Shown one piece after another: positions 10,601 to 23,500 of a stretch of 29,661 nt of DNA. Position 1 is the stretch's first letter; each line of letters begins with the position of its first letter. Origin of the DNA: Euprymna scolopes (taxonomy: Eukaryota > Mollusca > Cephalopoda > Sepiida > Sepiolidae); the NCBI GenBank assembly GCA_024364805.1, contig CM044519.1:43081091-43110751 (forward strand). Direction: 5' to 3'. The notes below the pieces were generated by a model. That model was not told the origin of the DNA. It made no database searches and worked only from the letters and a program-made list of their open reading frames with translations. A program made the translations under genes and the position numbers.

Positions 10601-13600
10601 GTCCAAATTGAATAGCAAGATATAAGGAGAAATTCCGCATTAATCAATGCTGATTGCTTTTGGATGTTCCCGGCGATCATGCCGGAAACTTCAAATTAGT
10701 TTCGCTTTTATACGAAAAAGCCGAATCCGTACGATCCAAAAATGTGGAATATTTAGCTTTTTAAAGTCGAGCAAATTAAATAGACAGGCGACCCCCATTG
10801 TTAACTCGGAGATATTATGATTTAGACGTGATATAAAAAGTTTTAAGGAGCAAGCTGACCAATCCCTTCCCGGAAAAAAGCCTTTTGCGGACATACACAA
10901 AAATGCACACACACAAACACACATTTTTGCTTTTATATATATAGATTTATATCAAGTTAGATATAGGTATATGTTTATATATTTCATTTACACTAATTAA
11001 TCAATCATTATGAATTTTGCAACAGCTACTAAGTGTAAGTGTGTAATGTTGCTACATTTGGTTTAATTTAGTTTTAGGCAAAGGAGATATATATAGGAAG
11101 TGAAAATCCGTTATAAAAATTCGGATAACTCTTATTTCTGTAAAATTTCAACAATAGGCTTTGGACATCAAGTAATAAATATTTCTCAATTTACCATTTC
11201 TTAGGGGTAATTTAAAAGCTTTTAAGGGGCATAATATAGGCACAACTTTTTATTTGAAAATTTGCAGTATATTTAATCCACTGAGTTTGACAAAATATAT
11301 CTGAAGAAAGTTACAAAAAGGTTACATCGGCCAAAACATGAAAATTACACTCAAGATGCGAACAATAGTCTGAATAATTCAAATAATGTGAATTATCAAT
11401 CCTTATCTCAAAAGTTCAAAAATTCAGAAAAAAAGAATTTTTTCTATTTTTTTTTTCAATTTTTTATTTTTTATTTTTTTATTTGTTTCTAGAACTGATT
11501 CAATGGCTTGGAATTTCCACAAAATGTGTAATGCTCCAATGCAATGCAGTTATCTTGCAGTCAAAGAAAAAGTAAGTGAGAAACATTTTTTTATTAAGAA
11601 TTCATACAAAAAAAAAATAGAAGAAAGAGAATAATTGCAGACCTAAATAAAACGGTTATTTAAATTAGGTCAGACATGACTTTCAGGAATTTTTAAAGGT
11701 CGCAGCGAGAGCAGAATGCAAAAATAAAATTCTGCATTGGAAATGGTTTTATGTTGTTTTTGTTAAATATTATTATATGAGAAATCATTTCCATTTAAAA
11801 TTTAGTTAGTATTACGCATGTAAACTTGAGAAAAACATGCTTGAAATGTGTCAGCATTATGGAGAATAAGCAAAATCACACATCAAGTAAAATAAGGTGT
11901 AACGTTACAAACATACATATGTGTTATCATGTGTATAACGTTTGTAACATTACATAAGAGTTAATTATATTTTGTAATGTAACACAAGGGTTAATTATAT
12001 TTTGTAATGTAACACAAGGGTTAATTATATTTTCTAGGTTCTTTTTTTAGATATTTTCAAGAAAATATCAACCAACTACCTATCATAAAAGAAAAATAAA
12101 GATATTTAAAAAAAAAAGCATTTGCACAACTGACTTCGCTTATAAGTAACCCCAGAGAATAAAACATGGTTGACAACATTAATTATATTTATATATATAC
12201 ATATATATGATATATATGATATATATGCTCATTAGTGTATATATAACATAATATATATAACATAATATATATAATATAGTATATGTAATATAATATAGTA
12301 TATGTAATATAATATATATCTATAATATATATAATATATAATATAATATCTATATAATATATATNNNNNNNNNNNNNNNNNNNNNNNNNNNNNNNNNNNN
12401 NNNNNNNNNNNNNNNNNNNNNNNNNNNNNNNNNNNNNNNNNNNNNNNNNNNNNNNNNNNNNNNNNNNNNNNNNNNNNNATATATAATATATATAATATAT
12501 TATAATATATATAATATATGTTATAATATATACATAATATATATCTATGATATAATATACATAATATCTATATAATATAATATATATATAATATATATCT
12601 ATATAATATATATAGAATGTATAATATAATATATATACAATATATAATAATATATATACATATATATATAATTTTGAAAATATATATGGCAATTATGGTA
12701 CACAGAATTTTACATGTTTCATTCTCAATCTATTATTGCATGGAAACAATGTTGCGTCGTGTTTTTATATATTCTCCTGGTACCACATTAGCTATTCAGT
12801 CAATCAGATTCTTTGTTTTTCGCATACCCATTTATCGTAGCCAATGGGTGGGCGTTTATGAAGCAAATGATCTCTAATTCACCTATTTGTTTGTTCTTTT
12901 TAGCAGAGATGGGTTTCTCTTTTCTTTGTATTAGGAAGTGATTTGATTTCATACAAGTGTATTTCTTTATGTATTTGTTTATTTATTAATAATTATTGTT
13001 GATCATGATTATCATTTTTGTTGTTATTATTTATTATTTATTCCTTTTCATGCGTTCTAATCTTAAGGTTAAGTATATTTTTTGAATACGTACGTTTTCT
13101 ATTTCACTCCTGTAGTTTAATAAGTTTTAGAGCTATTAGTTTATGACAGCTAATTTATCATTAAGACATAGTCTACACGGGTCGTCTAGGTTTCTATATG
13201 TGTTGGCCTGCCATACTATTTCTTGCTATACTATCGGCGATCGTCTACTTTAACTCCCAGTAGTGGTTTGTTAATGCTGTTTTTATTTGTGATTTTTGGT
13301 TTTTGAATGTACGTCTGTAGTTGTAATGTCTGCTTTTAAAATCCATTCCTACAAATATTTTTTGTTATTAGTTTGTTTGTTTTTTTTTTGGGGGGGGGGC
13401 AATATTTTCTACTGGATGTTAGATATTCATTCACTATTTCATAAATTCAAACCGAGAGATCTTTACAAGATTCTCACCGTCCCTTTAAGTGCATTTGTTT
13501 GTATCTTTCTTACACTATATATATTTGTCAGGTAGTTTTTGAAATTCTTTTTCATGGGTCCGGTTGCTTTTATAATAACTGGAATGATGGAGATCTTCCT

Positions 13601-13781
13601 ATGATTCTAGTTTCTTTTTGTGTTGTATTTTGTTTTTTCTCCTTTAACTTTGTTTAATCTAGCATAATTGGAGACACTAACTTCAATTAAGGTTGGTTCT
13701 TTCTCCATGTTTCATATCACTATGTCAGATTTAATAGCTCTGTTTCTAGGTATATAGCTGTAGGAATTGCATAGTCATAGT

Positions 13782-13835
<54 letters not shown>

Positions 13836-14475
13836 TTGTGTTATAGATGTGTGTATGTATTGTTATAGATGGAATTTTTGTGTAGTTACTTGAATATATT
13901 CAAGTGTTCCCTGAATTTTTCCAGAAATGTGTGTAAGATTTCTTTATTCTGAAATTTACATAAAATCTAAGTATAATAAAACACCAGATGTTTCTATATG
14001 GACACAAATTTGCTTTCCAATAATATTATGCTCTGCACCAGATGTTATGTCTACAAATGCTGTGTGACATGTATAATTTGGATATTTTAGTATAAATTAC
14101 CTTCTAAGTAAGGAGAATTTTTACATGTCTTTCTTTGCTATTTTTTTTAGGGTTTACTTGAAAAATGTAACTCAACTCAAGTAGAATATCTGTTCCAATC
14201 TGATAAATACTACGACAGCACTTTTGACCAGGGTAAGTAAATAGACTTCTAGCGCTTTGTGTGGAAAGCGAAAGATAGATCGAGGAGGGGCAATTAAATA
14301 CTAATTTACAATCATCATCCTCGCATCCCTGTCAAACTCTCTATCTCTCTCCCTTTCCAATCTTCATGTTTCAGTGCGACAACTGTTTTAAAATTTCACT
14401 TTATACGATCTTGTCCAATCATTTGCTTTCAAGTTTTCCTTGGCTCGCCAACCTTCTTGTGATTCAAGATATTTC

Positions 14476-14509
<34 letters not shown>

Positions 14510-17500
14510 ATCCTCATGGTTCAGCAAAACAACTGTTTCCAAATTTCACTCTATACGATCTTGTCCAATCATTTGCTTTCAATTTTTCCTTATCTGGTCA
14601 ACCTTCCTGCGATTCAAGCCATCTATGCTTCTGCAATGGTTTATTTAGGAGGACGAGACCGTACATGTGTAAACAATTCATCCTTACGCTATCCTCTATG
14701 ATTGGTAAATATAGTACTTTCGGACAATTCTACGCATCTAATGTTTTGGTTTTCAACCAATCATTCTTTTTATTTTCTATAAAACCTTTCAAATATCATT
14801 AAAAAAAAAAAACAGAAACTGACTTGATTTGAAGTTTGGGTTGATATGCCATTGCATCAGCTGTAACATTTTGTCAAAATCCAAGTTTCTTTTCCATCCC
14901 AGGTTGGCAAACACAAAAGTCTTTTCATCTATCCTTCTTTACACGATCCTCAGTACGCATTCCAACAAACTGAATTTCAAACTGCGCTCTATAACAAAAT
15001 TTACACTTATTTATATTACCTGCTTTCAATTAATTTGCATATTAAATTCACTATCACAGCATCCTAAGCCTGATCACTGTCTTCATACGCACATTTAAAA
15101 AAATAGTGCATCACTAAAACAATGGATTACTAATTTAAAAAAAAAAACTTTTGGTGTTTTCATCACATCACTCCCTGATCTCATGATCACATAGCAAACT
15201 GGACGGCTGATGCGTCCTGGTCCGCACACTACTTCTGAATGGCATCGAGCAAGGTTCTTCCTCTTTGTTAATCGAGATATCAGTGACAGAACTTTCTATG
15301 TTGTTGTCAGCAATATCGCTATTTTCATACACACATTTCAAAAAGTAGAACTTTACATAAACAATGATTATTAATTTCAAAAACTGTCGCCATTTTTATC
15401 GCAGTTAATCTCATATCTCATTATAATAATGTTGACCCACTAGTTTCTTTAGATCACCAAAGTTAAGCAATGTTGAATCTGGGTAGTAATAAATAGGGCT
15501 ATGACAACAGCATATTTTTCATTGTTTTAACTCTCGAATATATATCCGACACAGTTAGACACAATTAATCAACCAAAAACCACATCACTCAATATAAAAA
15601 CTTTAAGATATATACCTGAGAATCAAAACAAGGAAAAGAATATGCTGTTGTCATAGCCCTAGTAATAAATAGGTGATCATTTTGGAATACCAGGTGATGT
15701 ATGTCGGAAATCTCTACGTTTATCCTGACATTATTTCCAGTCATCTTAGACATCATTGCCATTAGACTCACGTAATGCCGATTCATCAGAGATGCAGTTG
15801 AGGATAGCAGAACCCTTGCTTTATAAGCATTGTCTTTTGAGACTCAAAGGATTATCTAATCTCATATTTCTTGAATTTTTTAATATGTTTTAATGAATAT
15901 GAATATATCCGAGTTCTTCCTTTCAAGAATATGATTGGTTGGCTAAGCCATAAATACCGATGGGTAGAATCACTAGGAAGAAATGTCAAATGGTATGCTG
16001 AAAGCTTCATGCTAAGGATACACCAGCTCCGACCATAAACACTCGTTCAGTAAAAGAACTTACTAAATTATTACTTGAATACAGTAGCTAAGACCACTCA
16101 GCTACTTCAAACGAATATATTCTTTACATTTTTTTTGGTGGGAAATATATTTTTTTCATGGGAAACATTCTTTTCATGGGAAATAATTTTTTCATGGGAA
16201 ATGTATTCTTTTCTTGGGAAATATATTTTTTTCATGGGAAATGTATTCTTTTCTTGGGAAATATATTTTTTTCTTGGGAAATATATTTTTTTCATGGGAA
16301 ATATATTTTTGTAAGAAATATCACTCAAGGATAAGGGTTAGTGGGTTTGCAAGGTGGACACTGAGACATTACTTTGAAAGGATTGCAAACAATGATTGAG
16401 CAGAATTTGATTAAGAGGACAACTCAACAAGAATTTGTTAACATTGGACTTGAAAACAAGCATATTGTAATCAGCTGGAAAACATACCGACCGATAGTTT
16501 TTGGGAAAAACCTTTGCTCTTGGAAGTTCCGTTTAGTATGCACAGATGAAGAAAAGAAAATTATTTGCAATGTTTATAGATGTGAGCATTTTACGGATGT
16601 AACAGAGCGTGGGTGCACATATGACAGCAGCAGCAGCCGTATGCAAATGACCCAGCCATGCCCGAGGTGACGTCACGGCTAGGAAGATTATAAAAGGAAG
16701 ATTATAAAAAGAAAAATGTGGCCATGAAGGACCAAGATAGACATGTTACACATATGGCCTGAAAACAACAGTAAAAGACACATCTTAACCATGGCTGGAC
16801 AAAGACAGAGTACCAGATGTTCGAGATGGCAGAGTTTTATTAAGCACATTGGAGTACGAGAAGACTTTTTAACAAGAAACAAGACATTATTCTGGAAAGT
16901 ACCTGCAAATAAATGTCTGTTATTTCAACTGAAAAAACGTGAGCTGACTTCTTTCCTTGTTATTGTTTCTTTGCGACTGTCTGCATACAACACGTGGGTC
17001 CCTAGTGTTGACATGTAACAACTACATTACAGAGAGAACCATAGATTGGTGCTCAATCAAACACCTACTATAAAAATGACAATAACTTTTGAAAGATTTT
17101 GTTGGTAAAAAGAGGTTCACAAAAAAAGAAGACTTCATCAGTTCATTTAATTAAATTAATCACTGTCAACTGATTTCTTTAAATACAGGCATTTCTTACA
17201 ATCTCTAATTCTCGTTTTTAAAGAAAAAACAACAGTGTCACTCACCACTTGAAAAGGCTAAAAAAGACATTTGAGAATAAGGGTTATGAGGTGAATAGAG
17301 TGGCAGTTGAATGATGATGAATATTATGAGAGGATTGAAAATATCCACTTATCACACACTCAAAACAACAGCTGATCCAAAAGACAGGAATTCTATAAGC
17401 CTGCAATTCTTGAAAAGAAGTTACTGGAATAGGAATCTGTATTATAATGAATATGAATTGATGAAAACCACAAGAGCAACGAGTTAAGCGAGCTGGAAAA

Positions 17501-20500
17501 AAAGGAAGAAAGGCACCAATTCTGAAGAACATATATCATAATAGTATAATATGAGAGGGATGGTGCAGAGTAGATAGGGTGGACCTATGAATGCGCATTT
17601 ATTTAATGTGCGTTCACTGCACAAGCTGTGATCATTCGTTGTTGTGCTGGTCTAAAGTCATTGCTCAATTCGGACACAAGTTGCAGTGTCAATGTGATCA
17701 CAATCAGTGCTGAAATAACAGAAGAATTCTTCCTTCATATGAAATCACGACTACAAACACCAAAATTGCAATGATATTTGATTTGTTCTACTAAATGACA
17801 AACTTACAGATGAAAATTCTTAGACTGACTAAGTCAAAACACAAGTTCAATTGCTTAGAGCCCAAAGACCTATCTCTATTTGAGAGGCACACAAACTCAA
17901 CTACCCCGAAATATCAAACTCTGACCTACTCTGCCCATATATATATATGTGTGTGTGTGTGTGTAGATATCACCAAGGATCACCCAGAAAGACCACTTCA
18001 CACACTTATCTATGATCATAACAAACCTAATGCTTAAGTATTTTATTGGACATCATTTTTGGCAAAACTCAAGTGGGTCATCACTAGAGCAGAAAAGCTT
18101 GTATCTAAGGAAACAGTATTTTCTCAGGTTGATAAATTGAATTTTGGGTGGCCAAATCCCAAATCAGAAATATTGACTATATTTTGGGTTATTTCTTTTT
18201 TCTTGGTTAATTATTTCTTTGCGATAATAACTTTTTGTTCTTTTTAGTTGCTTACATCAAGTGGCTTCATGCCTTGTCTGGAGCGATTTCCATTAAAAAA
18301 GTTAAATTAAAGCTGGTATTAACCATGTAAACACAGTCCTGTAGGCTCAAAAGAACACCTCTCTAAGTTTCTCGGTTCAAGCAACTATAAGCAATTTCTT
18401 CAAGTTAATTTTAATAAATCATTTTATCCCACAGGCAACAAAACGATCCAGTGTGGAAAGAAAATTGACAATTTCAAACTCTGGATGATGTGGAAGGCAC
18501 GAGGTGATCAAGGAATGCGATTAAAGATAGACAGAATGATGGATATTAGTAGGTAAGTGACAAGTTTTGTTCTGTTAGCTTTTGCATTAGGACGAAAGTG
18601 TAATATTTGTTTTGTACTCAATCAGTGAAGGAAAAATCCTTTTAGACTGGCCAATTTTTTCCTCACGTCAAAACCGACCTTGTGTCTAACTCTGCTCACA
18701 TGGTGGGGCAAGTACATAAAAACTGGATTTGTTTTTGTCAGTCTCTCCTAAATTGCATTTCTCTTGGAAGGACACCACTCATTCTCCAAACTCCATATTC
18801 TCTTTTGTTTCTTTCTTTCTCACACTTTGATCCCACTCCCATTTAGAGACTGACCTGCTTGGTTTTGGTGATAAACAAACTAGAAAACAGTAGGCAATCT
18901 ATTGTTTAGAAAACGTTGAGAGGGTCTCACTAATCAAATTTCTTTTTTATTCTGTTTTATTTCTTTTTTTTTTTAAATTTCAACTAATTAGGAGTTTTTC
19001 AAATATGAGACTCCCTACAGTAAATGATGTATCATGGTAACTGAGATAGTTCTAGTTAAGAGTAGGATAGATATTTTTTATCAGGATAATTAACAACACC
19101 CATTTTCCCCACACTTTTGATGGCCTTGTGCCTAATGTTTTGAATGTAATTTTTAAAAATATTTTCTGCAAATAAATAATTTAAAGTGTAAGATCATTTT
19201 TCCCTCGGTTACTGAAGGAGAAATTCTTATAGAGTGGAGCAATTTTTAATCTTTCACCCATCCAGAGTACCTCTTTGGGGGGAACTGAATATCCTCCCCC
19301 CCCCCACGCCTCACAAAAAAAAAAACGACTTTGTATCTTAGTCCTCATGGAGATTGTGACTCATAGAATTTTGATCAACATTTGCTGAGTTTCAATTTTA
19401 AAAAGATATTTTGGTGCTTCTTCAAAATGACCACAAGTGACTGCACAAATGTAAATAAAAAAAAAATGACCATATTCTATGACAAAGACATACAGGCAGA
19501 CAGATACATAAAAGACAAGGCCATCAAACAAAATATTGTAATATGGAACAAGCAAGAAAGAACTGCACTCATTATCGATGTCACGGTTCCAAATGATTTT
19601 GACCTTAATAGAGCTGAACGCGAAAAAGATAACAAAATATCAGGACCTAAAAATGATCTAAAAACGACGTGGTCTCTGAAAGAAATAAACATTATACCGG
19701 TTGTGATAGGAGCAACTGGCTTAATAAAAACGAACCCTCAGAAATACTTAGAAGCAATCCCTGGAAGACTAAGCTGTAACAAAATACAATAGCATCCATA
19801 AAGGGAACAGTATCTATTCTTAAAAGAGCCTTCGGGTATAAATTTAAATTATAACAGAATCAAGTGTTAGTTCCAGGAGGGAGCCCCTTAATATCTTAAA
19901 ACTTACTGAAGTAAAATAAAAAAAATTTAAAAAGTAAAATAATAATGATAATAATAATAATAATAATAATAATAAACTAGAACCATAATACTTACATATA
20001 AAAGTCGTATATCATTTAAAAAAAATTATCATCTCATTTTTACAAGAGGAGTTCTGTTTATTATAGTAAACCATGATCCTCATTGCAACCCATAAGTGTT
20101 TACATAATTGAAACAGTAGTTTCACTTTGTTTGAAGTTATCTCCACTTGGATTAGGAACTCTTCTTCGTGAGAGTTCTGATTGTGACATCCTAATTCCTA
20201 ATGAGAAAAAGAAATATTAAATGTGAGTTCTGACATACGGTTAGTCTCAAGACGAGACATTAAGCTGTGCTGATTATAAATATTTTCTGGTGTCAGTCGT
20301 TTTTGTATGAGAACAAGGAAGTATAAAATTCATTATTATTTATTTTACTGTCAATAAACTATGTTTAAAATGGAAAATATTCTTTATGTTGTAAGTACTG
20401 ACTGACTGACTACCCAGGTTTCCATGATTTGGATGGGTTTGCTTTTTGCATCTGTTTGGACATCTGTTTACCTTGTAAACTTACAAAGAACAGCTATAGT

Positions 20501-23500
20501 TTGTTTGAAGCAAAAATGTTATGGCTGCATTCTCTTCCTAACACTAGCCTCTCCAAAGGGATGAGTATTTTGTCGAGACACCATCTTGTCATAGTTCTCC
20601 ACTAATTGCTTGGCTATTGTCAAGAATATGATCATCCACATAACCATGCTGTTCTCTGACATGTTACCACACTTTTGTTGGATGTCACAGGAACTACTGC
20701 TACTAATGGAAATTAACAGGATTGTTTATGGAGGTTTTCTCCTCTAGATCCACCTTGTTCTGTTTATGCTCATACATATTAATTGGGTTACCTCTTGAAA
20801 TGTGTGACTCTTTGCCACACACGGACAGTCATTCACTATGGAGAGGTTGTTGCAAACAGCTACTGCAAAATGGGCTATTTCATGCATCACATAGTGCTGG
20901 GTGCATGCAGTTGAGGACATCATAGAAAACCACCTTGAAAAGGTACTACTCCTCTGCATGAATGCTTGAACCCTAAACAAGGAAATTACAGGGTGGAACG
21001 ATAAAATTGTTCGCCCTAGAAAAGACGACATGATTCCATTTCCATTTGATGAAAACCGATTTTCTTTTTTTTTGTTACAGACCATCTACTAGTTGACCAG
21101 TTGTGTACAAATTCCAAGAGCGATTGGACCCTTCTATTATGTCTGAAAGTGACACAATGTTCAACAAGCAAGATTGAAAATGCACCACTGTGCAACTCAT
21201 GTTTTCTATTGATTCAAGTTATGACAACAGGACCATTGCCAGCACCCTCAAAATGCAAATCTGGATGGTTCAATGCTTGAGGGCAATAATGCTCAACAAA
21301 GTTTCCGGGCATGGTTATGGTCTTTGATGTGGTTTTAAGTGAGGGCCACATTATGCCACGGCATATCTTTGAGGTCAGCTTGAAAGTCAACACCAAAATG
21401 TGTCTGGATGTGCTGAAGAATGTGGTGATCCCTTGGTGCAATCAGGTGGTCGCTGGCAGACCCTGAGTGTAGCAGCAGAACTCGGTGCCAACACACATGT
21501 TCAAAGAGACCCAGGCTTGACTTCAGAAGGAGTGCTATGACTTCATACCCTTTCATACTGGCCCCCTTGGATTGGATTACTTTGTTTGGTCATACATCGA
21601 GAACATCACCAACATGACCTCCCACAAAATCAATTCCAGCCTGATTGCTGCCATATGTCGAGTATTTGCCGAGCTCCTGCCGGCACTTATGGAAAAGGCA
21701 TGTTCTCAGCTCCAGACCTGTATCGAGGCGGTGAATGAGGCTGAAGGCGACTACATTAAATCGATGTCAGCTTTTCTACAAAATCGAGTTATCTGAATTG
21801 ATTTTTTTTCAATAAGAGTTTTAAAATAAAGCTGTAATGTTGTTTTCTTTAGGGTGACAAATTTATCGTTCCACACTGTAGAAACAGAAATTATTGAATG
21901 ACTTTTATCTAAGTAAATGGCAGGAGTTATCACTTCAACCAAACAGTTTGAGCCCAACCCATCTGCATTATCGTTACTCTTTTAAACCTCCTGCTTATCA
22001 AGTTGTGATATTTTGACAAAGTTTTATGATACAAAAAACAGTAACACTCAAGCATTTGAAAGAATTCTGTATACTGTTTAGCTAGAATTAACTCTTGGAA
22101 TTTATGAAATTTAGTTGGTGCATCAAAATATTTAAAAGATGAAAATGTCTCAACTTCAAAAGAGCACATAGAATGAGAATGGTAGGAGGCAGGGAATAGA
22201 GGATGTATTAAGCATGAATTTCTGTGAGTTCAATTCCTGTACATATTCTCTTCAATCAGACTTCAAAATAAATTTCACAAGACAATATCTAGGAAGAAAC
22301 AGGGAATGTAAATAGTCGATTATTTGAATGTAATTAAAGTTTATTGTGATTTAAAATACTCAAATGAAATGCGATGCAGGCTTATCCCTCCTTAAAGAGA
22401 AGACTTGGTTGGTTTCGACACACTGTGTGCTGCAACCCAGCAGAGTTCATCCACAAAGCAATAGCTCCAAAACTACTCGAAGAATTAGCAAAGATACAAG
22501 GGAGGCTAGCTGAAGACGTGGTTACACACCTTCAAAGCTGGTCCTGAGACTGACTGCCCATCACTATCTTGACTGCTGCAGACCATTGTGTGTGGTTTGC
22601 AATCATCCAGGAGACTGCATGGTCTATGGAGGGAGCCAGCTCAACCCATCCTGATTGAATGTCGCAATGCAGAATTATCTCCATCCTTGCTCAATACAGA
22701 ATTTTCTCCATCCTTGCTCTTTTAAAGAGGAGAATTTGTTGCTTTTGTCACATTGCATGTTGCAACCCAGAAGAGTCCATCCACAAAACAATAGCTCTAA
22801 AACTACTCCAAGAAAAGCAAAGATACCCAGGGGATAAGGCCAGCTGAAGACGTGGTTACACACCTTCAAAGCTGACATCAAACTTAGCTCTAGTCTACAG
22901 GTCTACGTTGTTTGCTACTGGTCCTGAGACTGGCTGCCCATGACTATCTTGACTGCTGCAAACCGTCATGTGTGGTCTGCATTCATGCAGGACTGTAGGT
23001 TCTATGGGAAGAACTGGCTTAATCCATCCTGGGTGAATGTTACCTCAAGTCAAGATATAAACTTGTTGCCTAATTTATCAATGCTTACTTGATTTTTTCA
23101 AAAGATGTAATAAATTAATATCAAATGTAAATTTCTTTGATCCATCTATCATGGTTTCTATCTCAGTCAATCTATCCATTGTTGCCTATTTGTCTACAGT
23201 GTGATTATGGATCAAAAGAGAAACCTAGCTAGTGAAGCTTGAGGATATGTGTTGCATGGAGAAAAATAACATGAGAATGGGTGTGTACTGTGAGTGTTAA
23301 GACAAGCTTAGTATTGATCAGTGGAAGATCAAATTTGGACAGTATATGGAGTTGCATGCAGAACATGAAACTTTGTTGGTATAGCCATGTTGAAAGAATG
23401 GATGAGAGTTTTTGGGTTAGTAGATGTAGTGAATTTGACAGAGCTGGTTCAGTTGACTTGGAAAGTCAAGGTAAACATGAGAGGAAGTGATAAGGATGGA

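Larger units (their letters stand above)
9061..11492 (+). other. Intron 3 (2432 bp)
   Basis: Phase 2 intron composed mainly of old repeats: a CCTAGCGTTGCTTGGG head near 9250, a tRNA-like SINE at 9385-9475, several hundred bases with no recognised identity (9540-10560), a CACACACAAACACAC tail near 10910-10945 and R1 copy C. Open frames at 9837-10264 and 10691-10924 resemble no family. Confidence 0.8.
11572..14150 (+). other. Intron 4 (2579 bp)
   Basis: Phase 0 intron with a 30-bp tandem repeat, the AT array and assembly gap, and a GT microsatellite. I see nothing identifiable in 12690-13785 or 13835-14150. Confidence 0.85.
14233..18434 (+). other. Intron 5 (4202 bp)
   Basis: Phase 1 intron. 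It holds a local duplication with a CT run, a 5S-derived fragment broken by a hAT-like MITE, a GGGAAATATATT minisatellite, two R2 copies, a candidate solo LTR, a short GT run at 17949-17964 and a reversed R3 piece. I recognise nothing in 14640-15430, 15710-16120 or 17345-18240. Confidence 0.8.

Noticed and set aside
12189-12692. 167-codon minus-strand open frame
   Set aside because: It crosses the N gap and consists of Tyr/Ile from an AT array.
16075-16328. Open frames on both strands over the GGGAAATATATT repeat
   Set aside because: They come from the minisatellite unit and show no other coding sign.
21930-22169. 79-codon minus-strand open frame
   Set aside because: Composition is not extreme but no family is recognisable and no splice or promoter context supports it.
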